A stretch of DNA of 64,000 nt, from positions 165,957-229,956 of the forward strand of contig NZ_BMXG01000003.1 of the NCBI RefSeq assembly GCF_014651635.1. Direction: 5' to 3'. Below the pieces are notes generated by a model, which worked only from the letters and a program-made list of their open reading frames with translations, was not told the origin of the DNA and ran no database searches. How positions within the stretch are numbered: the first letter of the stretch is position 1; every line of letters starts with the position of its first letter. Made by a program: the position numbers and the translations under genes. This document shows, in pieces, positions 8,880 to 18,433 of the stretch. This DNA is from Cerasicoccus arenae (GTDB lineage: Bacteria; Verrucomicrobiota; Verrucomicrobiia; Opitutales; Cerasicoccaceae).

Positions 8880-10228
8880 AATTGAAGTATTTTGGCACTG
8901 ATGGAATTCGTGGCAAGGTGGGGGGCGATGTGCTCACCCACGAGTTTGTGCGCCGCGCTGCCTATGGCATCTCAGCGTTTATGCGTAAGCACAACCAGGC
9001 GAAGCCGATCACGGTCGTCATTGGCCGCGACACTCGGGCATCGGGCGTGGAGCTGGAGGCCCTGTTGTGCGAAGCCCTGTGCCAAGACCACATCCATGTG
9101 ATCCGACTCGGGGTGCTCCCAACGCCCGGGGTCTCAATGAGCCTGCGGGATTTGCATGCTGATCTTGGCGTGGCGATCACCGCCTCGCACAACCCGGCTT
9201 CGGACAACGGGTTGAAGTTTTTCGACAATCGCGGGCTGAAATTTTCTGAGCAAGCCGAGGCCGAAATCGAGCGCTTCATTGATGCGGCAGTCATCAAAAC
9301 CCCTGATGTAAACAACGATTGCGGCCATGACTACGATGGCAGCGCGTTTTATATTAACGTCCTGCGCTCGTTGATGCATCAGGATTGCCTGAAGGGCTGG
9401 AAGGTTGTTGTGGACACGGCTAATGGCGCGACGACAACGACGACGCCCGCTGTTTTCCGGCATTTTGGGGCGGAAATTATCCAACTCGGCGCGGAGCCTG
9501 ATGGCCAGAATATCAATGAGGGTGTGGGCAGCGAATGCCCGGACAAGCTTGCTGCGGCAGTCAAAAAACACGGTGCTCGCCTTGGCGTGGCGCACGATGG
9601 CGACGGTGATCGTTTAGTGATTTGTGACGAGCTGGGGCGCATTGTTCATGGGGATCAGTTGCTCGGCGTTCTTGGGCTTTATGGCATCAAAACCGGCCGT
9701 TTGCGCAAGAAAACTGTCATCGCGACGGTGCATAGTAATATGGGGCTGGACCGTGCTATCGCGCAGGCTGGCGGCAAGGTAGAGCGGGTGGATGTGGGTG
9801 ACCGCAACGTCTTGCACCGCATGCTGGAAGGGGATTTCAACTTTGGCGGCGAGTCTTCAGGGCACATTATTTTTCGTGATTATTCGGTGGCTGGAGACGG
9901 CCTGCTGGCGGCGATTCAGCTGCTCTCAATGCTCTTGGAAACGAAGTTGCCGCTCTCTGAGCATGTGAAAGCGGTGGAGCTTTTTCCGCAGCTTACGCGC
10001 AACCTGAAGGTCGCTGAGAAGCGTCCATTGGCCGATTGTCCAAGCTTGAGCAAGGCCATTGCTGAGCTGGATGAGGGCCTTGCGGGGCGGGGGCGTATCC
10101 TCGTTCGCTATAGTGGCACGGAGCCGAAATTACGCCTGTTGGCGGAGGCCGAAACCGACGCAATCGCGGCGGAAACCATCGAAAAATTAGAAGCCGCCGC
10201 TCGGGTGGATTTGGACGTCCTGAACTAA
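8876..10228 (+). CDS. glmM: Phosphoglucosamine mutase
   Basis: GlmM interconverts glucosamine-6-phosphate and glucosamine-1-phosphate for UDP-GlcNAc, and so for peptidoglycan and LPS. The 450-residue product has all four alpha-D-phosphohexomutase signatures: phospho-serine loop TASHNPASDNGLKFF (Ser at about 104), metal loop HDGDGDRLV, sugar-binding GGESSGH, and phosphate-binding RYSGTEPKLRLL near the C-terminus. The N-terminal FGTDGIRGKVG also fits GlmM. Its ATG overlaps the trpD stop by four bases. The stop is followed by a GC-run and an inverted-repeat region before the antiporter gene. Confidence 0.97.
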   Translation: MKLKYFGTDGIRGKVGGDVLTHEFVRRAAYGISAFMRKHNQAKPITVVIGRDTRASGVELEALLCEALCQDHIHVIRLGVLPTPGVSMSLRDLHADLGVAITASHNPASDNGLKFFDNRGLKFSEQAEAEIERFIDAAVIKTPDVNNDCGHDYDGSAFYINVLRSLMHQDCLKGWKVVVDTANGATTTTTPAVFRHFGAEIIQLGAEPDGQNINEGVGSECPDKLAAAVKKHGARLGVAHDGDGDRLVICDELGRIVHGDQLLGVLGLYGIKTGRLRKKTVIATVHSNMGLDRAIAQAGGKVERVDVGDRNVLHRMLEGDFNFGGESSGHIIFRDYSVAGDGLLAAIQLLSMLLETKLPLSEHVKAVELFPQLTRNLKVAEKRPLADCPSLSKAIAELDEGLAGRGRILVRYSGTEPKLRLLAEAETDAIAAETIEKLEAAARVDLDVLN

Positions 10229-10310
10229 TCCTCGTTTGTTGAGGGGGGGTATTGGCCAGATTTTGGCCATTTTTTAATGCAAGTCATTGAATGACAAGTT
10301 CATGTGCGAT

Positions 10311-10424
10311 TTTCGCCAAAAAATGCTATTAAAAAATACTGATACTTTTATGTCCCATTTGGAGGGCAAGCTCGGACAAAAATGTAATAAAAGTATCAGT
10401 CCTTGCGAATAGCGGTTGGCGAAA
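10311..10424. repeat. Nested inverted repeat upstream of the NhaC-type antiporter gene
   Basis: Three pairs of complementary arms are nested around one centre: TTTCGCCAA (10311-10319) with TTGGCGAAA (10416-10424); GCTATT (10325-10330) with AATAGC (10408-10413); and a perfect 14-base arm ACTGATACTTTTAT (10338-10351) with its complement (10387-10400). The central loop is 35 bases. The internal loop between the second and third arms is 7 by 7 bases. It fills most of the gap between glmM and the antiporter gene, ending 72 bases before the ATG at 10497. It could fold as a long mRNA hairpin, act as a cruciform or operator, or be a small non-coding mobile element. No poly-T tract follows, so a simple terminator is unlikely. 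Confidence 0.72.
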
Positions 10425-10496
10425 TGGGCGGATTTCGTGGGCGGATTTGTTTCCGGCGCTTGCGTTTTGGGCAAATCGGGCGAGCATGCGTGACCA

Positions 10497-12158
10497 ATGG
10501 CTAATGCTGCGCAGACCGATTCTGTATCGACGGCCCGGTGGGGTGTGGCGGCGGCATTGTGGGGCGTAAGTTGGCCGCTGGGGTGGTTTATGGGCGGCGA
10601 ATCGGGGGCATTGCTCCCGGCAATTTGGCCAAGCATTGTCGCGCTGGGCGTGGTTTATTTAACGCGACAAGCCCTGTTGGGGTTGGTGGCTGGGGCCATC
10701 GCGGGCGCGATCATTCTCACCAACGGCCAACCCTGGGCGGCGTTTTTGTCACTTATGGGTGACTATTTTGCGCCGCACTTCACGAACGAATGGAAAATGA
10801 GCGCCGTGGCCTTCACGCTGTTGCTGGGCGGGTTTGCGGCGGTGCTGGAGCGCAGTGGCGGGCTGGAGTATTTTCTCCGTCGCTACCTGCTGCGTGGCGG
10901 GGAAAGCCCGACGCGGTTGCAGGCGGGCGCGGCGGGTCTTGGGCTGGTGTGTTTCTTTGACGGTCTCGCCAACAGCGTGCTTGTTGGGCGGCTCGTGAGC
11001 CCCTTGGCGGACCGGCACGGCGTGTCCCGCGTCAAGCTGGCCTACATCGCGGATTCCACCAGCTCTGCGGTGGCCTGCGTGGCGTTTCTCTCGACGTGGA
11101 TTGCCTATCAGCTGTCAATGATTCGCGATGGATTTGCCCAGATTGGCGAGGAGGCGAATCCCTACGCGTGGTTCCTGCGTTCGCTGCCGTATAACTACTA
11201 TTGCTGGTTCACGTTGCTGCTGGTGGGGCTGGTGATTTTCCGTCAATTCAACCCCGGCCCAATAGGCACCTACGAACGCGCGGCGCGGGAAAAAGTCGGG
11301 CAGGGCGACGCGGTGGCGGAGACTTCGACGGCAACTTCGGGCGGGCTGATCCTCTGCGTTATTGGCTTGGCGACCTTATTTTTCTCCCTGTTGATCGGTC
11401 TTTACGGCTTCGGCCTGCCCAGCGCTGAGGGCGATGCGGCAGCCTATTTCCCCATCACCGCTGACAAGCTAACGGCGGCCTTTGGGAGTCAAGCTGGAGC
11501 CTTCGTGCTGGTCTTTGGCGGGGTGATGGCGTCCGTGTCGGCGCTCGTGCTGTTTCCGGTCAGCGGGCGATCCTACGCCAAGGGGGCGCGGGCCTACGGG
11601 CAAGGCGTCAAGCACCTGCTGGCCCCCGTAATGATCCTCGTTGGCGCGTGGATGCTCAGCTCGACGCTCTCCTCGCTTGGGACTGGAAAACTGCTCGGCG
11701 ACCTCGTGGGCCAATGGGCACCACTGAGCTTGATCCCCGTGCTGATCTTCCTGTTCGGCGCGGTGATTTCCTTTTCCACCGGCACATCGTGGGGCACGAT
11801 GGGCATCTTGATGCCACTGGCGATCCCGCTGATTGCCAACCATCCGGGCGCGGCGGGCATCGATCTCACACCATTTTACGCGGCGGCGGTGGGCGCGGTC
11901 TTCAGTGGGGCGGTCTTTGGCGACCATTGCTCCCCGATCAGCGACACGACAATCGTCAGCGCAATTTCCTGCGATGTTTCCCCGCACGACCACGTCCGCA
12001 CGCAGTTGCCCTTCGCATTACTATCGGCGCTGACGGCGGCGTTAGTGGGCTTCCTGCCCGTGGGCTTCGGAACCTCGCCCTGGATCGGCCTACTGCTGGG
12101 CGCCTTGGTCTTAATCGGGGCAACTTTCCTCTGGCCCGTTAGGCGAGTCGGGGCGTGA
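10497..12158 (+). CDS. NhaC-family Na+/H+ antiporter
   Basis: A 553-residue polytopic membrane protein with about 11-13 hydrophobic segments. Family features include an internal FDGLANSVLVGRLVSP segment (about 160-175), a conserved DSTSSAVACVAF stretch (about 186-197), a SFSTGTSWGTMGILMPLA core loop (about 424-441) and FGDHCSPISDTTI (about 473-485), the signature of NhaC-type and related antiporters. It probably exchanges Na+ for protons at the inner membrane, consistent with a marine or brackish life. Monocistronic; a nested inverted repeat precedes it and could regulate it. The exact substrate (Na+ or a malate/lactate-type variant) cannot be settled from the sequence. Confidence 0.87.
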   Translation: MANAAQTDSVSTARWGVAAALWGVSWPLGWFMGGESGALLPAIWPSIVALGVVYLTRQALLGLVAGAIAGAIILTNGQPWAAFLSLMGDYFAPHFTNEWKMSAVAFTLLLGGFAAVLERSGGLEYFLRRYLLRGGESPTRLQAGAAGLGLVCFFDGLANSVLVGRLVSPLADRHGVSRVKLAYIADSTSSAVACVAFLSTWIAYQLSMIRDGFAQIGEEANPYAWFLRSLPYNYYCWFTLLLVGLVIFRQFNPGPIGTYERAAREKVGQGDAVAETSTATSGGLILCVIGLATLFFSLLIGLYGFGLPSAEGDAAAYFPITADKLTAAFGSQAGAFVLVFGGVMASVSALVLFPVSGRSYAKGARAYGQGVKHLLAPVMILVGAWMLSSTLSSLGTGKLLGDLVGQWAPLSLIPVLIFLFGAVISFSTGTSWGTMGILMPLAIPLIANHPGAAGIDLTPFYAAAVGAVFSGAVFGDHCSPISDTTIVSAISCDVSPHDHVRTQLPFALLSALTAALVGFLPVGFGTSPWIGLLLGALVLIGATFLWPVRRVGA

Positions 12159-12392
12159 TTGAGTGCTGTGGATATAATGGATTTATGCGGGCTCCTTAAA
12201 TAAGTTTGTTAACAGCATTAAACATGTGATTATTGAATCGCCTACAAGTTGTCCTTGCACGCCTTGTATCGTGGCATGTCGGAATGGATTATGATCTAAA
12301 TGATAATTCTGAATCAAAATAGTTGTTTTATATGTTAAAAACTAGAGTGTATTTTGATTGCCATCGGGCTTATGTAAGTCACGTTTTTAATC

Positions 12393-13946
12393 GTGAGACT
12401 GTATTTCTTATTATTATTTTGTCTAACATCGCTTCTTCATGCGCTGCCGCCTAGTAATTCTTCATTTGTTGAAGCTGGGCATGATGGAGGCTTAGATGCT
12501 TTGAAAATGGAGCTGCGGGCAATACAGCATGGAGAGTCGCAAACCCTGCGGGTGCTACGAGTGGGGGACTCGCTTGCAGGCCGAATTAGCCAGGAAATCG
12601 AAAGGCAGGTGTTGACCAAGTGGTTCCCAGGAGCGGTGTATGCGAGTGACTCAAAGGGTCGTGGGGGTATTTACACCCCGACTTATCCAAGTGGATTGCG
12701 CTATACAAAATCGGACTATAGCTTAACATTTGTAGGTTCCTATATACTGTTGCCTATTGAAGGAGGCTTTAAATTTTCGGCCTACCAGAGTGGCGATTAT
12801 TATGCCCCATTCCTCGTTGATCGTCTAAAAATCCCGTATCTTAAAGAGTCTGGAAGCGGGTCTTTTCGGGTCAAAATCAGTGGAGAGAATCCGCTGCAAG
12901 AAAATGTTTTTCGCGGTCCAGAATTAACAAATGGAGAACTCGTTGTGAATGCGGATGGCTCGGGAGAAATGGATTGGATAGAGTTGCGCTTTGATTCAGT
13001 TCAAAGCCATATTATCGATATTGAGCATGTTAGCGGCAGTGAAGTGCGATTTCTTCATCCGACCATGGAAATTACGACGGAGCCGACCGTTAATTTTTAC
13101 CACTTGGGTGAGGGTAGCAATAACTTCATAAATATTGAGGATAGTTCAGTAGTGGTGATGGCTCGGCTCATCGAAATGCTTGAGCCAGATATTATTTTGA
13201 CGCAAAGCGATGATGAGCTTGGGGCGTATGAGAATATGCTGCCAAAGCTGAAGTCCGCTATTGATTTAGCTGGGTTGGAAACCAGACCCGCCGTTATTTT
13301 GGTTGGCGAGGGCCCAAAATTGAACTTTTCGTTCAATTATGACTACACATTGAAAATCGAGGCAGCCAACGCCTATCAACGTGCATACGCCGCAGAGCAA
13401 GGTTGGTCCTACATCGATCTGATGGGTATTGCCAATGACATGGACACCCTGCTTGCCCGAGGGCTAGCCGGAGATGGCGTTCACCTTGATCGTAATTTTT
13501 ATTTGCTGGGTGCCCAAATCGGAGCATGCGGTCTTGGGCTTTATCCGAGCGATGATGCTTTGCCCGTGCTTGACTTGGACGGTGACAGCCTATCTGACCT
13601 GAATGAGTATTTGCTAGCTGGATCGCATCCACTGCTTGCTGACACAGATTCAGATGGGCTTGAAGATGACTTTGAGGCTCAGGCCGGGTTGTCTCCGAGA
13701 ATTAGCATAGCAACAACTCTTGAGGCATTAGGCAGCGTGGCCCCGCAACTATTGATGAGCAATTCGCTAATCTCGGTTGATGCTGAATCTGGGGTCACTA
13801 TTGGTTTTCAGATCAAAAAATCGACCGATTTAATTAATTGGAATCCGGTTGCCCCACAGTCAGTTCATATTGATGGCGAGCATATCAATGTTGGCCTTGG
13901 TGAAGTGCAGTCAGAATCAGAATTCTACCGTATTGGCGTAAAATAG
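12393..13946 (+). CDS. Exported SGNH/GDSL-type hydrolase with calcium-binding repeats
   Basis: The 517-residue product has a signal peptide (about 1-18) and an SGNH esterase-like fold: nucleophile in RVGDSL (Ser at about 60) and the C-terminal Asp/His pair in GDGVHLD (about 360-366). Residues 394-430 form thrombospondin type 3-like calcium motifs (DLDGDSLSDLNEY, DTDSDGLEDDFEAQAG), common before C-terminal domains in this phylum. The remaining 85 residues resemble the small beta domain found at the end of many verrucomicrobial surface proteins. It starts with GTG at 12393; a short hairpin (TCACG 12379-12383 with CGTGA 12392-12396) covers the start codon and may limit initiation. Substrate is unknown; deacetylation of a polysaccharide is plausible given the neighbourhood. 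The upstream 234-base gap is AT-rich with no gene. Confidence 0.8.
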   Translation: MRLYFLLLFCLTSLLHALPPSNSSFVEAGHDGGLDALKMELRAIQHGESQTLRVLRVGDSLAGRISQEIERQVLTKWFPGAVYASDSKGRGGIYTPTYPSGLRYTKSDYSLTFVGSYILLPIEGGFKFSAYQSGDYYAPFLVDRLKIPYLKESGSGSFRVKISGENPLQENVFRGPELTNGELVVNADGSGEMDWIELRFDSVQSHIIDIEHVSGSEVRFLHPTMEITTEPTVNFYHLGEGSNNFINIEDSSVVVMARLIEMLEPDIILTQSDDELGAYENMLPKLKSAIDLAGLETRPAVILVGEGPKLNFSFNYDYTLKIEAANAYQRAYAAEQGWSYIDLMGIANDMDTLLARGLAGDGVHLDRNFYLLGAQIGACGLGLYPSDDALPVLDLDGDSLSDLNEYLLAGSHPLLADTDSDGLEDDFEAQAGLSPRISIATTLEALGSVAPQLLMSNSLISVDAESGVTIGFQIKKSTDLINWNPVAPQSVHIDGEHINVGLGEVQSESEFYRIGVK

Positions 13947-14045
13947 GCTGAGACAAAACGCCTGCCGTTTGGTGGGGCGATTTGCAATAAAGACTGCGGC
14001 GACCTCGTGCATTGCGTTTCAGAAAATAAATGATAGTGCTAAGGG

Positions 14046-15743
14046 GTGATTTTTTTGCGTCTGCTATGGTTACTGGCGATACCCTGCCTTTTTCTGGTCG
14101 CTGGTTGCGGTGATCCAGCTGCGGGCAGCGCCGTCGGGCCGCATGCGCCCGATCGCTCGGATGCCATTCGTGAACAGTATTTGGACCGTGAAGCTGCCGT
14201 GGAGGCCTCTATGGAGGGGCGGATGGCGTATCAGGTCAAGCCGCGCACTGGGGCGCTTGGCGCTCTGACGGAGGAACAATTGAAGGCGCAACGCGCCATG
14301 CTTCGCACGCTGTTGATTGATGCGGGGGAGTCGCCATTGCAGGCCGCCATCGCGCTGGACACCGTGAACGCCGCACCAGAGCTGGCACCAGACATGGACT
14401 TGGCTCCCGTCCGCGCAACGCTCAAGGCGACATTGGGCCAAGCACGTGCTCGATTGGGGGAGCAGAGTGACGCAGCCCCTGTCACAGTGGATTCCGTAAA
14501 TGACCTGACTTTGCTCACGGTGCTCAGCCTTGCGCTGGGCCGCGAAGAATACGCAGAGGACTATGAGCGCGGGGTGTTGGGGCTGCTGAAGGCGATGGAT
14601 TCTACGGGGCGTTTTGGGGATTTACGCGGGGGCATTGTGCGCGCGTTTGGGATCGATGATGCGCTGATACAGGCCGCCTATGCCACTGCTTTGCAGGGTG
14701 ACGACCGCTTGCGTGGCCATTCGTATTTCGCGTTTGCGCCGTATTGGTTTATGCACCGTTTTCAGCCAAATGGCGCGCCCTACATCACCCATCAGATTAC
14801 GCCTGAGCAGGCCCGGGCGATCAAGCGCATGACCGACGGGACTTTGTCCAGTATGGCCTCGCTTTACCCATCGCCAGAAATCCAATGGTGGTTTGAACAT
14901 TTTGGGCCGGAGGAGTCGAGCGCGAGAGAGGTGTCGGTTAATGAGTTCTTGGGGCCCAATGCGTTGCCTGCGGATTTTGCGCCGCCGCCCTATGGCCTTT
15001 ATCCCCACGCGGGCGTACTGTTTTGGCGTTCCAGTTGGGAGCGCAATGCGGATAGTCTGCTGGTGCGAGGAGCCGTGGAGGCTGACACGAACAGCGTGCG
15101 AGATGCGGGTAATCTCCTCTGGATTGCCCATGGTGACCCGGTGCTGGTCGACGCAGATATGGCGTATGAAGTCGCACCGGTTTTAACGGATGAGACCAAA
15201 CCCCGCGCGATCGAAACCCGGCTGATACCCGCCGATAACGTGCTCCGCGTAGGCACCGCCGAACCGATTGATGGGCGGGCACCAATCATCACGCGAGAGC
15301 TAAATTCGCAAGGAGGCAATTTGCGCATCGACGCCTCGGCGTTGTTCCCCGAGCTGGGCCAGTGGCATCGTGATGTCTTCTGGGAAGCGGGCGGCGAAGT
15401 GCGCATTATTGACACCATCCGCTACGCGCTTGGCCAGCGTGAACGCACCTCGGTGTTTTGGCATTTGAACGCGACGGAGCCAGTCAATTTGGAAGCCGAC
15501 CGCTCCCGCACAATCGTGGAGTGGGACGAGTTCGCGATCGTGATTCAGGGTAATTCGCCGTTGGAAATTGAGCAGTTCCTCGTCCCTGATGGGCGCGGTG
15601 TCGACACGAGCCACATTGTTTTGGCGATGCGCACGATCGGCCGTCCGCCGTCGTTGCGAATCCTCACGCGAGTGCTCCCTCGGGAGAAAGGTAAGGGTGG
15701 GGCTTTGCCGAAAAAAGAATCGCCTGCGCCCGACGCAGAATAG
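14046..15743 (+). CDS. Heparinase II/III-like lipoprotein
   Basis: A 565-residue lipoprotein: GTG start, hydrophobic signal and lipobox LVAGC with Cys at 21. The N-terminal 300 residues look alpha-helical, as in an alpha/alpha toroid. The C-terminal half resembles the heparinase II/III beta-sandwich: AGNLLWIAHGDPVLVDADMAYE near 355-376, then DVFWEAGGEVRIIDTIRY and a regular run of beta strands. Members cleave acidic glycans by beta-elimination. The usual catalytic Tyr/His/Asn set cannot be confirmed by eye, so lyase activity is uncertain. It ends 8 bases before the convergent FkbM methyltransferase gene. Confidence 0.6.
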   Translation: MIFLRLLWLLAIPCLFLVAGCGDPAAGSAVGPHAPDRSDAIREQYLDREAAVEASMEGRMAYQVKPRTGALGALTEEQLKAQRAMLRTLLIDAGESPLQAAIALDTVNAAPELAPDMDLAPVRATLKATLGQARARLGEQSDAAPVTVDSVNDLTLLTVLSLALGREEYAEDYERGVLGLLKAMDSTGRFGDLRGGIVRAFGIDDALIQAAYATALQGDDRLRGHSYFAFAPYWFMHRFQPNGAPYITHQITPEQARAIKRMTDGTLSSMASLYPSPEIQWWFEHFGPEESSAREVSVNEFLGPNALPADFAPPPYGLYPHAGVLFWRSSWERNADSLLVRGAVEADTNSVRDAGNLLWIAHGDPVLVDADMAYEVAPVLTDETKPRAIETRLIPADNVLRVGTAEPIDGRAPIITRELNSQGGNLRIDASALFPELGQWHRDVFWEAGGEVRIIDTIRYALGQRERTSVFWHLNATEPVNLEADRSRTIVEWDEFAIVIQGNSPLEIEQFLVPDGRGVDTSHIVLAMRTIGRPPSLRILTRVLPREKGKGGALPKKESPAPDAE

Positions 15744-15751
15744 CCGCAGAC

Positions 15752-16519
15752 TTATGTCTTGGCAAAAAGCGCGGTGCCGATGGGGGCGGTGAGGGCGGCT
15801 TCGCCTTCGCCGGTTGCGGAGGCAGCGTCGATCAAGGTAAAGCCCAAGGCGTTGAGTTTGGTGAGCAGGGACAGGCCCGGCTGTTCGGGGTGATGCCATT
15901 CGATCAACAAGTGTTGGCCATGGGCGGTCAGCCAGCTCCCCCAATGCTCCAGCAGGACGGCTTCCGCGCCCTCGATGTCGATCTTGATAAGGTCCAGCGG
16001 GCCGTCGAACTGGCCCACCAACGCCTCCAAATCTGCGACTGGGCGGGTGACTTTTTTTCCGCGCGAACCGAGTGACGACAGGCGCGATTTGTGCGAAGTT
16101 TTGCCTTCGTAGAAATCAATGTGAGTGACGCCTTTGGGGCCGACGGCGGCCTCGACAAGTTGCATTTGTGTTTTGGGCTGGCTGAGGGCAATGGCGTCGC
16201 GGGCGGCGGAAAGCGCCTCGGCATTGGCGTCAACGAGGACTGCCTGACGAGGCGTTGGCCACGTTTTTTGCTGGGCCAGCATTTCTAGTCGCAAGCTGAA
16301 CATCCCGCAATTGCAGCCCAGATCCAGCCAGCGCGAGACCGGCCCAATACGCTCCAGGAAACAGTCGTATTCGCGCTGGATAAAAATTTCCCGCAGGATG
16401 AGGAAGTCTCCACGGTTGCGTAGAACGACAGTGCAGCCAGGCCCCAGCTCCAGACGGAGTCGGGTCCAAGGGAAAATGCGCCACGCCAGCGAGCGCTTGA
16501 GGTCATCGAGGGCCTTCAT
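15752..16519 (-). CDS. FkbM family SAM-dependent methyltransferase
   Basis: The 255-residue product has a Rossmann-type methyltransferase core: motif I WLDLGCNCGMFSL (about 66-78), acidic motif II AVLVDANAEALSAA, and the FkbM signature LDLIKIDIEGAEAVLLEHW (about 180-198) followed by LLIEWH. FkbM enzymes O-methylate sugars or polyketide groups; next to polysaccharide genes, glycan methylation is likely. The start is set at ATG 16519 (MKALDDLKRSL); the longer frame from 16642 adds 41 residues unrelated to the family and reads into the promoter region of the divergent deacetylase gene. Convergent with the heparinase-like gene. Methyl acceptor unknown. Confidence 0.87.
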   Translation of the reverse strand: MKALDDLKRSLAWRIFPWTRLRLELGPGCTVVLRNRGDFLILREIFIQREYDCFLERIGPVSRWLDLGCNCGMFSLRLEMLAQQKTWPTPRQAVLVDANAEALSAARDAIALSQPKTQMQLVEAAVGPKGVTHIDFYEGKTSHKSRLSSLGSRGKKVTRPVADLEALVGQFDGPLDLIKIDIEGAEAVLLEHWGSWLTAHGQHLLIEWHHPEQPGLSLLTKLNALGFTLIDAASATGEGEAALTAPIGTALFAKT

Positions 16520-16654
16520 GGTAATGTTGAGGATGTAATGATGAATGATGAAAGCGAACGCAAGGGGAGATGCAACGCACGAGGGAGAGAGGGTATAATT
16601 ACGCTGGGCAGCAATATCTTGCCTTTGAAGGGGCGAATGCATTTACACTTCGTA

Positions 16655-17329
16655 ATGAAACTCCCCTCGATTGCATTGTTCGCTGTGGCATTGATTGCCG
16701 CCAGCGCCCCAACATTGGCCCAGAAAATATCCCGGGTCACCACCGATCAGCCGCTGGTGGCCCTGACGTTTGACGATGGCCCTAATGGGGAAAACATGGA
16801 GCAGATTCTTGCGGTCCTCGCAGGGGAGAATGCGACGGCGACGTTCTTTCTGATCGGCAAAAATGTAAAGACGCAGCCTGAGCTTGCGCGCAAGGCATTG
16901 GCGCAGGGCAATGAATTAGCGAATCACACGATGACGCACCCGCACCTGCCCAAACTGAAAACGCGGGAGGAGATTGAAAAACAGATTGTTGATACCCAAA
17001 AAGTTATTTTCGAGATGACAGGCGTTGAGCCGGTATTGTTTCGCCCGCCGTATCTTGATTCTGACGACCGCTTGGTGGAGGTTTTGGCGGAGAATAACCT
17101 TCCGTCTGTTTACTGTACGCGCGGCGTCGGTGATTGGGAGGAAGGGATCACGGTGGATAAGATCACCAGCCGCGCATTGGATGGAGTCCAAGGTGGAGAT
17201 ATCATCCTAATGCACTCTTGGTCGCCCCAAACGCTGGCAGCCCTGCCGGCCATCCTTGGCGCTCTCAAGGAACAGGGCCTCAGCTGTGTGACGGTTTCCG
17301 AGCTGATGGCCTCCGCTGAGCCCAAGTAA
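16655..17329 (+). CDS. Exported polysaccharide deacetylase (NodB homology domain)
   Basis: The 224-residue product has a clear signal peptide from ATG 16655 (MKLPSIALFAVALIAASAPT, cleaved near AQA/AQK) and a complete NodB domain: motif 1 LTFDDGPN with the catalytic base and metal Asp, motif 2 NHTMTHPHL with two metal His, motif 3 RPPY, and the late motifs GDWEEG and IILMHS. It removes N-acetyl groups from chitin-like oligomers or peptidoglycan/exopolysaccharide in the periplasm. The longer frame from 16538 was rejected since it buries the signal peptide. Divergent from the FkbM gene; the GT10 gene follows about 100 bases later on the same strand. Confidence 0.93.
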   Translation: MKLPSIALFAVALIAASAPTLAQKISRVTTDQPLVALTFDDGPNGENMEQILAVLAGENATATFFLIGKNVKTQPELARKALAQGNELANHTMTHPHLPKLKTREEIEKQIVDTQKVIFEMTGVEPVLFRPPYLDSDDRLVEVLAENNLPSVYCTRGVGDWEEGITVDKITSRALDGVQGGDIILMHSWSPQTLAALPAILGALKEQGLSCVTVSELMASAEPK

Positions 17330-17425
17330 AGCGCTGGAACCCATTGGTTCGACACTCCTAATTGATCATTCGGCAAAATCGCCCTTGGCGTGGGGGGTGT
17401 TTGCGCTTTTGTTGTGGGGTTTGTC

Positions 17426-18409
17426 ATGGAGACTTTGCGGCCAAAGGTGAAAGTAGCGTTTGTGGATTTCTGGGAAACATTTGACCCAGCGAACCACTAT
17501 CTGATGCGCCAATTGAAGAAAATTGCGGGTGTTGAGCTGTCGGACTCGCCTGATGTGCTCTTCTATTCCGATGGCAAGGGCGGCGTACATCGGCACTTTC
17601 GCGGGAAAAAAGTCTACGTCGCAATTGAGGACCGGACGCCGAATTTCCGGGAGTGCGATTACGCTTTGAGCTTTCGGGAGATGGACGACGAGCGCAACTT
17701 ACGTCTGCCGTTTTATGTGACCGTTGGCAATGGCGCGGAGCCGCTCATCCGAGGTGATGAGGCTGCGGAAGCCCAACTGCGGGGGCAGCGTCGGCGTTTT
17801 TGTGCATTTGTGGCCTCGAACGCCAACCCTCGTCGGACGGCGCGTCGTCGATCGTTTTACAAGATGCTTCATGCCCAGCGGCACGTGGACTCGGGTGGCA
17901 AATTTTTAAACAACGTGGGGGGGCCAGTGGTTGACAAGCACGCGTTTATCTCGGGCGCACGCTTTTGTCTGGCACTGGAGAACTACGCTCTCTCAGGCTA
18001 CACAACAGAAAAGCTTTATCAGGCGATGGCGGCGCGCTGCATCCCGATTTACTGGGGCAACCCCGATGTCGCGGAGGATTTTAACCCCACCAGCTTCATC
18101 AACATTACCAATTTCGATACCGACGCCGAGGCCGTGGAACACATTCTTGAGGTCGATCAGAATCCGGATTTGCAGGCCAAGTATCACCGCGAACCGTTCT
18201 TCCCTGGCAACAAGCCCACGAAGTATTTCCGCGACGATTACCTGCTGCCGCAGTTGGAAAAAATCATAGCCGATCCGAAAAAGCGGCGTTCGCATTTCTG
18301 GTTTGGCGACATTGTTTACGACCTGCGCAAACGCTGGGGCTTCCATATACCGGTGCTTGCGCCCAATGCCCATCTGGGGCCACGCTTCGCCAACGCCGAG
18401 GTGGAGTAG
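17426..18409 (+). CDS. Glycosyltransferase family 10 (alpha-fucosyltransferase-like)
   Basis: The 327-residue product matches the GT10 alpha-1,3/4-fucosyltransferase pattern: an N-terminal acceptor domain with VAFVDFWETFDP, and the diagnostic GDP-fucose binding stretch FISGARFCLALENYALSGYT, then TEKLYQAMAARCIPIYWGNP (about 183-215). Bacterial GT10 enzymes cap LPS O-antigen or surface glycans with fucose. ATG 17426 has a GGGG run just upstream and was preferred to the GTG at 17390. It follows the NodB deacetylase gene on the same strand. Substrate is inferred from the family only. Confidence 0.9.
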   Translation: METLRPKVKVAFVDFWETFDPANHYLMRQLKKIAGVELSDSPDVLFYSDGKGGVHRHFRGKKVYVAIEDRTPNFRECDYALSFREMDDERNLRLPFYVTVGNGAEPLIRGDEAAEAQLRGQRRRFCAFVASNANPRRTARRRSFYKMLHAQRHVDSGGKFLNNVGGPVVDKHAFISGARFCLALENYALSGYTTEKLYQAMAARCIPIYWGNPDVAEDFNPTSFINITNFDTDAEAVEHILEVDQNPDLQAKYHREPFFPGNKPTKYFRDDYLLPQLEKIIADPKKRRSHFWFGDIVYDLRKRWGFHIPVLAPNAHLGPRFANAEVE

Positions 18410-18433
18410 TCTGGGGAGATCCCTCCAGGACGG

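Noticed and set aside
11469..11993. 174-codon antisense ORF in the antiporter gene
   Set aside because: Typical GC-rich mirror frame opposite a membrane protein; low complexity, Arg/His-rich, no homology pattern.
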